In this document: positions 42,134 to 49,600 of the stretch, one piece after another
Layout of the letters: each line of letters opens with the position of its first letter
How positions within the stretch are numbered: position 1 is the first letter of the stretch
Assembly: GCA_017430985.1 (NCBI GenBank)
Contig: JAFRLZ010000048.1
Coordinates: forward strand, 1 to 58,033
Direction: 5' to 3'
From: Oscillospiraceae bacterium
Lineage (GTDB): Bacteria; Bacillota; Clostridia; Oscillospirales; Oscillospiraceae
Length of the DNA stretch: 58,033 nt
Translations under genes and position numbers: made by a program
Notes under the pieces: generated by a model
What the model was told of the DNA's origin: nothing
Databases searched by the model: none
What the model saw: only the letters and a program-made list of their open reading frames with translations

Positions 42134-42930
42134 AGTTCGATCACGTCTCCTTCCCGGGCATAGCGCGCCGAAGCGTCCGGCAGCGCGCGCTCCATGGCCA
42201 GCAGCTCCGCGTCGCTGCGCGCGGGGGCATGGTGGATCAGCAGCAGGCGGCCGACCCCGGCCTCGCACGCGATGCGCAGCGCCATGGCGGCCGTCGAATG
42301 GCCGTAGCCGCGGTGCGCGTCATACTCCGCTTCGGTGAACTGGGCGTCGCACAGCAGCAGGTCCGCGCCCCCGGCCAGCGCGATCAGCCGCGCCGCAGCG
42401 GCCTCGTTCGCCTCAAAGTCCGTTGCGTAGACGAGGCTTTTTCCCGCGCGGTCTAGGCGAAGAAGCGCCGCGCCGCCCGGATGGTCGGATTCGGCGCTGC
42501 GGATGCGGAGATCGCCCAGGCAGAAGTCCTCCGGCAGTTCGCACGGCAGGAGCCGGGCGGGATAATCCCCGATCCGGCAGGGCCAGAGCGGCGGGGAGAG
42601 GAAGCGCGCCAGCTGCTGCGCGGCGTCGAGATCTCCGCAGCTGCGGCAGTACAGGGCGATCTCCCGCCCCTGTTCCGTCAACGCGGAAAAGCAGGGGAGC
42701 CCTAAGATGTGGTCGATGTGCGTGTGCGACAGCAGGATCGTCACGCGCCTGCCGCGCAGCGCGGCCGAGGGGACCTTGAGCAGCCCGCTCCCGGCGTCGA
42801 GAAAGAGCGTCTGATCGCCGGCCTCGAGCATATAGCAGGAGCTCGCGCCGCCGAAAAGGCGCTTGTCCGCGCCGCTGACGGGGCAGGAGCCCCGCGTTCC
42901 CAGCACCGTGAGGCGCAGCATGCCGTCCAT
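42130..42930 (-). CDS. MBL-fold metallo-hydrolase (PhnP / class II phosphodiesterase-like)
   Basis: 266 residues from ATG 42930 (GGGAGGGATCGGTC upstream). The metallo-beta-lactamase metal set is present: LLSHTHIDHILGL (motif 2), ESDHPGGAALL (motif 3), VYATDFE (motif 4) and LLLIHHAP (motif 5). The N-terminal LTVLGTRGSCPVSGAD plus CYMLEAGDQTLFLDAGSG resembles cyclic phosphodiesterases and RNase Z relatives. As first gene of a unit with an adenylate cyclase, a cyclic-nucleotide phosphodiesterase role is attractive but unproven. Confidence 0.85.
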   Translation of the reverse strand: MDGMLRLTVLGTRGSCPVSGADKRLFGGASSCYMLEAGDQTLFLDAGSGLLKVPSAALRGRRVTILLSHTHIDHILGLPCFSALTEQGREIALYCRSCGDLDAAQQLARFLSPPLWPCRIGDYPARLLPCELPEDFCLGDLRIRSAESDHPGGAALLRLDRAGKSLVYATDFEANEAAAARLIALAGGADLLLCDAQFTEAEYDAHRGYGHSTAAMALRIACEAGVGRLLLIHHAPARSDAELLAMERALPDASARYAREGDVIEL

Positions 42931-43164
42931 GACCGATCCCTCCCACTTTTTTGACATTATTATCATTATTGTATAACAGCCGGGAGGTCCTTTGCAAGCC
43001 TTTTGGCGCTTTTTCTCGTCTTTGGTCAGACAGAGCGGCCGCATGGCGACCCGCACAAAAAACTTCGCGGTTTTTTCAAAAAAATAGTGATTTTTTCGCC
43101 GGGATATTGTATAATATTTCTATCTGAGCAAAAAACGCAAAAAACAAAAAACGGAGGATACACA

Positions 43165-44553
43165 ATGGACAAGAACATTCGCATCGCCATCATCGGCGGC
43201 GGCCCCGCGGGCCTCTCCGCCGGCATGTATCTCGAGCAGAAGGGCTACGAGAACTATGTGATCTTCGAGCGCAACGACCGTGTCGGCGGCAAGTGCTGGA
43301 GCCCTTACTACAACGGCAGACGTTATGAGATGGGCGCCATTATGGGCGTGCCGTCCTACTATGCCGTGGAGGACGTTGAAAAGTTCTGCGGCATCACCCA
43401 CGACGGCCCGAAGCTCAATCGCAACTACAAGGACGGGCAGGGCAACGTGATCGAGCCCTTCGCCAAGACCCTCGGCAACATCATCCGCAACCCCTGGCTC
43501 CTGAAGATGAAGAAGCAGCTCACGAAGTTCGGCGAACTGCTCGAGACCAAGTACAAGGGCTATGACGTCAACGGCCACCGCGGCGTCGCCGAGGGCCGTT
43601 ACGACGGCTATGCCGTCACCCCGGGCCGTGAGAAGATCGAGGGCGAGAACCCCAACCTCAAGGATCTGGCCATGCCCTTCAAAGACTTCTGCGAGATGAA
43701 CGGCGTTCCCCTCGTGCAGAAGATCTGGATCGGGCCCTTCACGTCCTTCGGCTACGGCTACTTTGACGAGATCCCCGCGGCCTACGTCCTCAAGTATCTG
43801 GACTTCCAGACCTGCATGAACTTTGTCAAGGTCAACCTCTGGACCTGGGAGCAGGGCACCCAGTACATCTGGGAGCAGCTCAACGACCACATCAAGAATC
43901 CCGCCCGCCTCAACAGCAGCATCGAGAAGGTCGAGCGCCGCGACGGCAAGGTCTTTGTCACCGTCAACGGCGAGGTCGAGGAGTTCGACAAGATCATCGT
44001 CACCGCGCCTCTGCACATCCCCGGCAAGCGCGCCGACGGTCAGAAGGGCATGGACGAGTACTTCGACGTGCGTGACGACGAGAAGGAGCTCTTCTCCAAG
44101 ATCGACTACGAGCGCTACGACGTGCAGGCCTTCCTCACGAAGCCCGAGAACCATCCCGAGATCTCCTACTATGTGTTCGACAACATGGTGCCCGAGAAGC
44201 TCGGCCGCCTGATGGTTTACTACCGCCGCTGGAGGGACGAGATCGACCAGGTCATCACCACCTACGCGCTGCGCAAGCACAAGAACATGGAGGAGATCCC
44301 CTACGAGAAGTGCCGCGAGATGGTGCAGGAAGACCTCAAGATCATGCACAACCCCGCCGAGGAAGTCATCAACGAGTGGTCCGTGTACTACTTCCCCCAT
44401 GTCTTCTCCGAAGACTACGCCGCCGGCTGGTACGACAAGGTCGAGGCCATGCAGGGCAAGTACGACACCTACTATGCCGGCGAGGTCATGAGCTTCGGCG
44501 ACATGGACGAGACGGCCGAGTACTCCCGCGAGCTGGTTGAGAGATTCTTCTGA
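43165..44553 (+). CDS. FAD-dependent oxidoreductase, amine-oxidase/protoporphyrinogen-oxidase-like
   Basis: 462 residues from ATG 43165 (ACGGAGGATACACA). The FAD dinucleotide motif IAIIGGGPAGLSAGMYLEQKG is at 7-27, FERNDRVGGKCWS follows, and a C-terminal FAD-closing segment YAGEVMSFGDMDETAEYSRE is present. The middle contains an FAD-NAD(P)-oxidoreductase-type substrate domain. Codon choice is strongly biased (CTC, AAG, GAG, GGC), as in highly expressed genes. A TATAAT lies at 43110-43115. It opens a three-gene redox operon; the substrate is unknown. Confidence 0.82.
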   Translation: MDKNIRIAIIGGGPAGLSAGMYLEQKGYENYVIFERNDRVGGKCWSPYYNGRRYEMGAIMGVPSYYAVEDVEKFCGITHDGPKLNRNYKDGQGNVIEPFAKTLGNIIRNPWLLKMKKQLTKFGELLETKYKGYDVNGHRGVAEGRYDGYAVTPGREKIEGENPNLKDLAMPFKDFCEMNGVPLVQKIWIGPFTSFGYGYFDEIPAAYVLKYLDFQTCMNFVKVNLWTWEQGTQYIWEQLNDHIKNPARLNSSIEKVERRDGKVFVTVNGEVEEFDKIIVTAPLHIPGKRADGQKGMDEYFDVRDDEKELFSKIDYERYDVQAFLTKPENHPEISYYVFDNMVPEKLGRLMVYYRRWRDEIDQVITTYALRKHKNMEEIPYEKCREMVQEDLKIMHNPAEEVINEWSVYYFPHVFSEDYAAGWYDKVEAMQGKYDTYYAGEVMSFGDMDETAEYSRELVERFF

Positions 44554-44572
44554 GCTTCTCACCGCATAACAA

Positions 44573-44660
44573 TGTCATCCTGAGCGAAGCGAAGCGGAGC
44601 GAAGGATCTTTCCAAAGCTTTTCGGCAAGATTCTTCGTCGCTTCGCTCCTCAGAATGACA
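44573..44660. repeat. Intergenic hairpin repeat (REP/MITE-like) between the first two redox genes
   Basis: TGTCATCCTGAGCGAAGCGA at the left pairs with CGCTTCGCTCCTCAGAATGA at the right, making a long imperfect hairpin of about 88 bases ending before a T7 run. The GTCATCCTGAGCGAAG-type sequence is known as a dispersed repeat in many bacteria. Here it could reduce read-through or protect the upstream mRNA. Confidence 0.75.
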
Positions 44661-44683
44661 TGTTTTTTTGAAAGGAAGATGTT

Positions 44684-46237
44684 ATGAAGTTTTATAAAGA
44701 CCATTACGACGTGGTCATCATCGGCGGCGCGCTGGCCGGCATGTCCGCCTGCCTGCAGCTGCAGGCCTGGGGCATCAAGGATATCCTGATCCTTGAGAAG
44801 CACAACATGCCCGGCGGCCTCGCCACCGATTTCGTACGCAACGGTTTCGAGATCGAGGCGACGCTGCACGAGATGATGTCCATCGGCACGCCCGACAAGC
44901 GCCTCAAGGTCGGCAAGTTCTTCGACGACATGGGCGTCGATATCGACTGGCTGCCCGTGCCCGAATGCTACCGCGTGGCCCTGCCCAACTCCGGCATCGA
45001 CAAGGTCCTGCACCCGGACTATGACGACAGCTACACCACCGTCGCCAAAGAGATCGACGAGGTCTGCCCCGGCACCTATGACAAGGTCCACGAGCTGATG
45101 CTCCTTTGCCGCCGCGTGTACGACAGCATGAACATCCTCTCCGTCACGCCGATGAGCAAGGTGCAGATGCTCCTCAAGCACCCCGACTTCGTCAAGACCG
45201 TGGGCTACTCGGCCACCGAGGTCATCAACACCTTCAACCTGCCCAAGAAGGCCGTCGAGATGCTGACCCCGTACTGGATCTACGTCGGCAACCGTATGGA
45301 CGATCTGCCCTTCACCATTTACGCTTTCCTGATGGCCGACTACTTCACCGGCTCCTACGTCTGCCGCGGCTTCAGCCATGAGATGAGCATGAAGATGCAG
45401 GCCAAGTGCGAGGAAAACGGCGCGCAGTACGAGTTCAACCAGGAGGTCGAGAAGATCCTCGTCAAGGACGGCAAGGTCTACGGCGTGCGCACCCGCCGCG
45501 GCGACGAGATCCACTGCGACTACGTCATCTCCGGCCCGTACCCCAACAAGGTCTACACCCAGATGATCGAGCCGCTCAGCGAAGTGCCCGAGGGCGCGAT
45601 CAAGATGATCAACAACCGCAAGCTCTCCGTGGTGCCCGTGTCCGTCATCATGGTCATCGAAGGCACGCCGGAGGAAAACGGCATCACCGATTACTCCACC
45701 TTCTCCGGCACCACGATGGACACCAACAAGATCTGGGAAAACTACGCCAACATCACCGAGCCCTACAACTACATCACCACCATCTGCCTCAACTACGCCA
45801 ACCCGACTCTGCCGCAGGATTACACCCAGCTCTCGATCACGGCGCTCGTCCCCTCCAAGCCCTTCCACGAGGTCAGGGAGGAGGAGTACCACGATCTCAA
45901 GCGCCGCCTGGCCAATGAGATGATCGAGGAGTGCATCCGCATCACGAAGGTCGACTTTCGCCCCCGCATCACCGAGATCGAGGTCACCACGCCCATGACG
46001 GTCTCCCACTATGTGGGCGCCTGGAAGGGCAACATCTACGGCTACCTCCACTCCATGGAGGACCACGCGGTGGCGCGCCTGCAGATGAAGGAGAAGGATC
46101 ACTTCATCGAGGGCCTCGAATTCGCCGGCGCGCACGGCATGTCCGGCGACGGCATGGGCCCGCAGATCACCAACGGCCGCGCCGCGGCCAAGGGCGTCAA
46201 AGAGGATCGCGAAAAGAAGGAGGCGGCGAAGAAATGA
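44684..46237 (+). CDS. CrtI-like FAD oxidoreductase (phytoene desaturase/carotene isomerase fold)
   Basis: 517 residues. The N-terminal FAD motif VVIIGGALAGMSACLQLQ has Ala in the third Gly-region position; LEKHNMPGGLATDFVRNGF follows as in phytoene desaturases. The C-terminal FAD-binding segment is LEFAGAHGMSGDGMGPQITN. No carotenoid synthesis genes are near and the organism should be anaerobic, so a carotenoid role is unlikely; it may reduce or saturate an unknown lipid or steroid-like substrate. Its stop overlaps the start of the reductase gene (ATGA). Codon bias as in the preceding gene. Confidence 0.82.
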   Translation: MKFYKDHYDVVIIGGALAGMSACLQLQAWGIKDILILEKHNMPGGLATDFVRNGFEIEATLHEMMSIGTPDKRLKVGKFFDDMGVDIDWLPVPECYRVALPNSGIDKVLHPDYDDSYTTVAKEIDEVCPGTYDKVHELMLLCRRVYDSMNILSVTPMSKVQMLLKHPDFVKTVGYSATEVINTFNLPKKAVEMLTPYWIYVGNRMDDLPFTIYAFLMADYFTGSYVCRGFSHEMSMKMQAKCEENGAQYEFNQEVEKILVKDGKVYGVRTRRGDEIHCDYVISGPYPNKVYTQMIEPLSEVPEGAIKMINNRKLSVVPVSVIMVIEGTPEENGITDYSTFSGTTMDTNKIWENYANITEPYNYITTICLNYANPTLPQDYTQLSITALVPSKPFHEVREEEYHDLKRRLANEMIEECIRITKVDFRPRITEIEVTTPMTVSHYVGAWKGNIYGYLHSMEDHAVARLQMKEKDHFIEGLEFAGAHGMSGDGMGPQITNGRAAAKGVKEDREKKEAAKK

Positions 46238-47430
46238 GCAAGAGCATCAAAGTCAAAGGGTTTCTGCAGGACGTCGGCGGCGCCTCCCGCGTGACCAAGC
46301 TGAGAGAGGAGAACTTTGCCAAGGGCTCTCCGATCCCCGATCCCCACGATCCCATCCGCGAACTGGCCGACAAGCTGCACCCGGAGCACATGATCTTCAA
46401 GGTCGTGGACATCCGCGAGGCTTCTCCGAGCTCCCGCGTCTTCCGCTTCGAGAGCGCCGACGGGCACATCCCCGTGTTCCAGAGCGGCCAGTACGTGAAC
46501 TTCCGCCTGCAGATCGGCGAGAGCCTTCTGTCCCGCCCCTACACCATCTCCTCCGCGCCCTATGAGGCGAGAGGGGAGCATCCCTTCTTCGAGATCACCG
46601 TGCGCCGCAATGTGCCGTACCTCGTGCCCGACTACCTGTTCGAGAACGTCAAGGTCGGCGACGAGCTCGAGGGCGCGCTGCCCTTCGGCTTCTTCTACTG
46701 GGAGCCGATGCGCGATTCCCGTGAGATCGTGGCCCTGGCCGGCGGCTCGGGCATCACGCCCTTCCACTCCATGGCCAAGGAGATCGCCAACGGCAAGATG
46801 AAGGGCTGCAAGCTCACCATCCTCTACGGTTCGGTCAAGGCCAACGACATCGTCCTCAAGGACGAGCTCGCCGCCATCGAGAAAGCCTGCCCGGATGTGA
46901 AGGTCGTGCATGTGCTCTCCGACGAGCCCGACTGGCCCGGTGAGAAGGGCTTCATCACGCGCGAGATCATCGAGAAATACTCCACGCCCGACTGCACCTA
47001 CATGTTCTGCGGCCCGCTGCCGATGTTCCGCTTCGTCAAGAAGGCGCTGGACGACATGGGCGTGCCGGTGCGCCGCTTCCGCCACGACGTGGTCAACAAC
47101 CCGGCCGACGTCTCCACGCTGCCTGGCTATCCGAAGGGCACCGAGGAGAAGACCTTCAAGATCACCGTCGTCCGCGGCATCCACGAGGACGTGATCGACG
47201 CGAAGGCCTCCGAGCCCGTAGCCGTGGCGCTCGAGCGCGCCGCGATCAAGATCGACACGCACTGCCGCAACGGCGAGTGCGGCTTCTGCCGCAGCCATCT
47301 GCTCGAGGGCGAGATCTTCGTCTCTCCGATCGGCGACGGCCGCCGCCGCATGGACAAGGAGATGGGCTGGTTCCACGCCTGCTCCTCCTGGCCGCTGAGC
47401 GATCTGAAGATCAAGATCCCCATCATGTGA
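46234..47430 (+). CDS. FAD/NAD(P)H reductase with C-terminal [2Fe-2S] ferredoxin domain
   Basis: 398 residues. Ferredoxin-NADP reductase core (about 45-290): flavin motif LLSRPYTISSAP, nucleotide motif VALAGGSGITPFHSMAKE and MFCGPLPMFRFVKKAL. The C-terminal plant-type ferredoxin domain (about 305-398) has C-x4-C-x2-C in THCRNGECGFCRSHLLEG and the fourth Cys in FHACSSWP. It should pass electrons from NAD(P)H through FAD to the cluster. Overlap with the CrtI-like gene suggests it feeds the two flavoproteins upstream. A first ~40 residues before the FNR core are unassigned. Confidence 0.93.
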   Translation: MSKSIKVKGFLQDVGGASRVTKLREENFAKGSPIPDPHDPIRELADKLHPEHMIFKVVDIREASPSSRVFRFESADGHIPVFQSGQYVNFRLQIGESLLSRPYTISSAPYEARGEHPFFEITVRRNVPYLVPDYLFENVKVGDELEGALPFGFFYWEPMRDSREIVALAGGSGITPFHSMAKEIANGKMKGCKLTILYGSVKANDIVLKDELAAIEKACPDVKVVHVLSDEPDWPGEKGFITREIIEKYSTPDCTYMFCGPLPMFRFVKKALDDMGVPVRRFRHDVVNNPADVSTLPGYPKGTEEKTFKITVVRGIHEDVIDAKASEPVAVALERAAIKIDTHCRNGECGFCRSHLLEGEIFVSPIGDGRRRMDKEMGWFHACSSWPLSDLKIKIPIM

Positions 47431-47438
47431 TGCACATA

Positions 47439-47474
47439 CAAAACTCCGGCGGGATGACCCGCCGGAGTTTTGCT
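47439..47474 (+). terminator. Terminator of the redox operon
   Basis: Perfect stem CAAAACTCCGGCGGG-atga-CCCGCCGGAGTTTTG directly after the reductase stop. Confidence 0.9.
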
Positions 47475-47546
47475 GTGCGCGGCAAATGGGGATTTACCAA
47501 CTCCCCTACAACCTCAAATTTGAAAACTCCGCGCCTCCGTCTCCCC

Positions 47547-47574
47547 TTGCTTTTTTCTTCGGACTTGGTATAAT
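47547..47574 (+). promoter_or_regulatory. Promoter for the GT4 gene
   Basis: TTGCTT (47547-47552), 16-base spacer, TATAAT (47569-47574) with extended -10 TGG. Confidence 0.7.
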
Positions 47575-47604
47575 CTAGGAAATCAACCCTCCAGGAGAAC
47601 TGTC

Positions 47605-49074
47605 ATGGACAAACTCAACGTCTGCCTGATCAACGATTCCTTCCCGCCGATGATCGACGGGGTGGCCAACGCCGTCACGAACTACGCGCAGATCATCACG
47701 CGCTCGCACGGCCGCGCCGCGGTCGTCACGCCCTATTACCCGGATGCGGACGACAGCGTCTATCCTTTCCCGGTCTTCCGCTATCCGAGCCTCGATCTGA
47801 CAAAATATGTCGGCTACCGCGCCGGGATGCCCTTCTCGCCGGAGCTGATGCAGAAGCTCAAGGAGCAGCGCTTCGATCTGATCCACAGCCATTGCCCCGT
47901 CGCCTCAACCATGCTGGCCCGCGTGCTGCGCGAGCAAATCTGCGTGCCGCTGGTGTTCACCTATCACACCAAGTTCGACATCGACATCGCCAACGTCGTG
48001 CGCAGCAAGCTCCTGCAGGAGGAGGCTGCGCGGCTGCTGGTGGCGAACGTCGCTGCCTGCGACGAGGTCTGGACGGTCAGCCGCGGCGCGGGGGAGAACC
48101 TTGAAAAGCTCGGCTATCAGGGCGAGTGGTCGGTCATGCCGAACGGCGTGGACTTTCCGCGCGGCCGCGTGAGCGAGGAGCAGATTGCGCAGATCGGCGC
48201 GGCCTGCGATCTCCCGGCGGAGCTGCCGCTGTTCCTGTTCGTCGGCCGCATGATGTGGTACAAGGGCATCCGTATCATCCTCGACGCGCTCAAGGCCCTG
48301 CGCGAGAGCGGGCGGGACTTCCGCATGGTCTTCGTGGGAGGCGGCGGCGACAAGGACGAGATCGTGGACTACTGCGCCTCGCTCGGCTTGTCCGACTGCG
48401 TCTTCTTCGAGCCGCCCATCCGCGACCGCGAGCTCATCCGCGCCTGGTACTGCCGCGCGGACCTCTTCCTCTTCCCCTCGACCTTCGACACCAACGGCCT
48501 CGTTGTGCGCGAGGCGGCGGCCTGCGCGCTGCCCAGCGTGCTGGTGCGCGGCAGCTGCGCGGCCGAGGACGTGACGGACGGCGTCAACGGCTTCCTGATC
48601 GAGGAAAACGCCGACTCCATGGCCGCCATGCTGCGCGAGCTCATCGGCGAGCGCGAGACGATGAAGCGCGTAGGCGAATACGCCCAGCGCGAGCTGTACA
48701 TCTCCTGGGAAGAGTCCGTGGCGCGCGCCTATGAGCGCTACGGCGCCGTGCTGGAGCGCTGGCGCGGCGGGGGATACCCCGAGCACGCGAACTTCTCGGA
48801 CGAGGTGTTCCGCGCGACCGCGCAGGCCATGGACAGCTACAACCGCGCCCACGAGCGCCTGCTGGACCGGCGGCATGAGCTCGAAGCGGAACGCCGCGCG
48901 CTGCGCGAGGAGCTGCAGAGCGGACGCGGAGAGATGCTGCGCGGCCTGAAGGACGGCGGACAGGAGCTGCTGCGGGATCTGAAGGGCAGCGGGCAGGAAC
49001 TGCTGAGCGGCGCGATGGAAAAGCGCCGGAAGGTGCTCGAGTCGCTCGAGGACTACTACGACCGCTTCCTGTGA
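47605..49074 (+). CDS. GT4 glycosyltransferase with C-terminal amphipathic/coiled-coil tail
   Basis: 489 residues. GT-B fold: N-lobe opens NVCLINDSFPPMIDGVANAV, includes IHSHCPVAS and FTYHTKFDID; the C-lobe has FVGRMMWYKGIRIILDAL and the donor site FPSTFDTNGLVVREAAAC. This is the pattern of lipid glycosyltransferases such as diacylglycerol glucosyl- or mannosyltransferases. The final ~85 residues are a charged helix with a repeated RGLKDGGQELL-like unit (RGLKDGGQELL, RDLKGSGQELL), probably a membrane-surface or oligomerisation helix. The RBS is CCAGGAGAACTGTC. Confidence 0.88.
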   Translation: MDKLNVCLINDSFPPMIDGVANAVTNYAQIITRSHGRAAVVTPYYPDADDSVYPFPVFRYPSLDLTKYVGYRAGMPFSPELMQKLKEQRFDLIHSHCPVASTMLARVLREQICVPLVFTYHTKFDIDIANVVRSKLLQEEAARLLVANVAACDEVWTVSRGAGENLEKLGYQGEWSVMPNGVDFPRGRVSEEQIAQIGAACDLPAELPLFLFVGRMMWYKGIRIILDALKALRESGRDFRMVFVGGGGDKDEIVDYCASLGLSDCVFFEPPIRDRELIRAWYCRADLFLFPSTFDTNGLVVREAAACALPSVLVRGSCAAEDVTDGVNGFLIEENADSMAAMLRELIGERETMKRVGEYAQRELYISWEESVARAYERYGAVLERWRGGGYPEHANFSDEVFRATAQAMDSYNRAHERLLDRRHELEAERRALREELQSGRGEMLRGLKDGGQELLRDLKGSGQELLSGAMEKRRKVLESLEDYYDRFL

Positions 49075-49087
49075 TCCCTGACAAAGC

Positions 49088-49123
49088 CCGAGCCGGGAGC
49101 AATATGCTCCCGGCTCGGTTTTA
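49088..49123 (+). terminator. Terminator after the GT4 gene
   Basis: Perfect 14-bp stem CCGAGCCGGGAGCA-ata-complement followed by TTTTA; also abuts the spoIIID stop from the other side. Confidence 0.88.
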
Positions 49124-49372
49124 TGTCTCGCCCCGATATTTCCGCTTCGTGGCGAGGCCGCCGCGGATGTGACGCTCCGCCTTGTTCCGGTCCAGAAGCT
49201 CCCGGACCTGGCGGTAGAGCGCCGGGTTGATCTGCGGCAATCGCTCGGTGAGGTCCTTGTGGACCGTGCTCTTGGATACGTCAAAGCGCGCGGCTGCGGC
49301 ACGTACCGTCGCATCGTTTTCCAACAGGTACACGGCCAGATCGCAGGCCCGCTCCTCTATGTTGTTTCGCAC
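49121..49372 (-). CDS. spoIIID: Sporulation transcriptional regulator SpoIIID
   Basis: 83 residues from GTG 49372, chosen because GGGGAG lies 8 bases upstream and the alignment to SpoIIID begins there (RNNIEERACDLAVYLLEN). The helix-turn-helix VRAAAARFDVSKSTVHKDLT and the following ERLPQINPALYRQVRELLD are near-identical in pattern to SpoIIID of Bacillus and Clostridium, as is the end HIRGGLATKRKYRG. It is a DNA-binding regulator of mother-cell genes, so the organism should form spores. A longer open frame to its left has no resemblance. Confidence 0.92.
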   Translation of the reverse strand: MRNNIEERACDLAVYLLENDATVRAAAARFDVSKSTVHKDLTERLPQINPALYRQVRELLDRNKAERHIRGGLATKRKYRGET

Positions 49373-49513
49373 GAACACCACTCCCCGTGCGCGGCCGGGC
49401 CGCGCGGCATCTGCTCCATCTATATGTGCGGCGGGAGGGGAGTATGAAAGCGAAGCGCGGGGCCGTGCCGACGGGATCCCGCAAAAAAACCGGAGCGGGC
49501 GGAAGACTTCCTC

Positions 49514-49574
49514 TTGACAAACGGCGCCTTTCGGTATATTCTCCAAATATGAACATATGAACGAACATTCAAAT
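49514..49574 (+). promoter_or_regulatory. Promoter and ArsR/SmtB-type operator for the P-type ATPase gene
   Basis: TTGACA (49514-49519) and TATTCT (49537-49542, 17-base spacer) are followed at 49555-49574 by ATATGAACG-aa-CATTCAAAT, a 9-2-9 imperfect palindrome like metal-sensor operators (ATGAA...TTCA). No ArsR-family gene is in the window, so the sensor would be encoded elsewhere. Confidence 0.55.
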
Positions 49575-49600
49575 GTTGCCGCAAGGCTGAGGGTGATCGT

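Noticed and set aside
43165-47430. Carotenoid biosynthesis operon
   Set aside because: Only a CrtI-like fold supports it; no phytoene synthase or prenyltransferase gene is near and the other two proteins do not fit.
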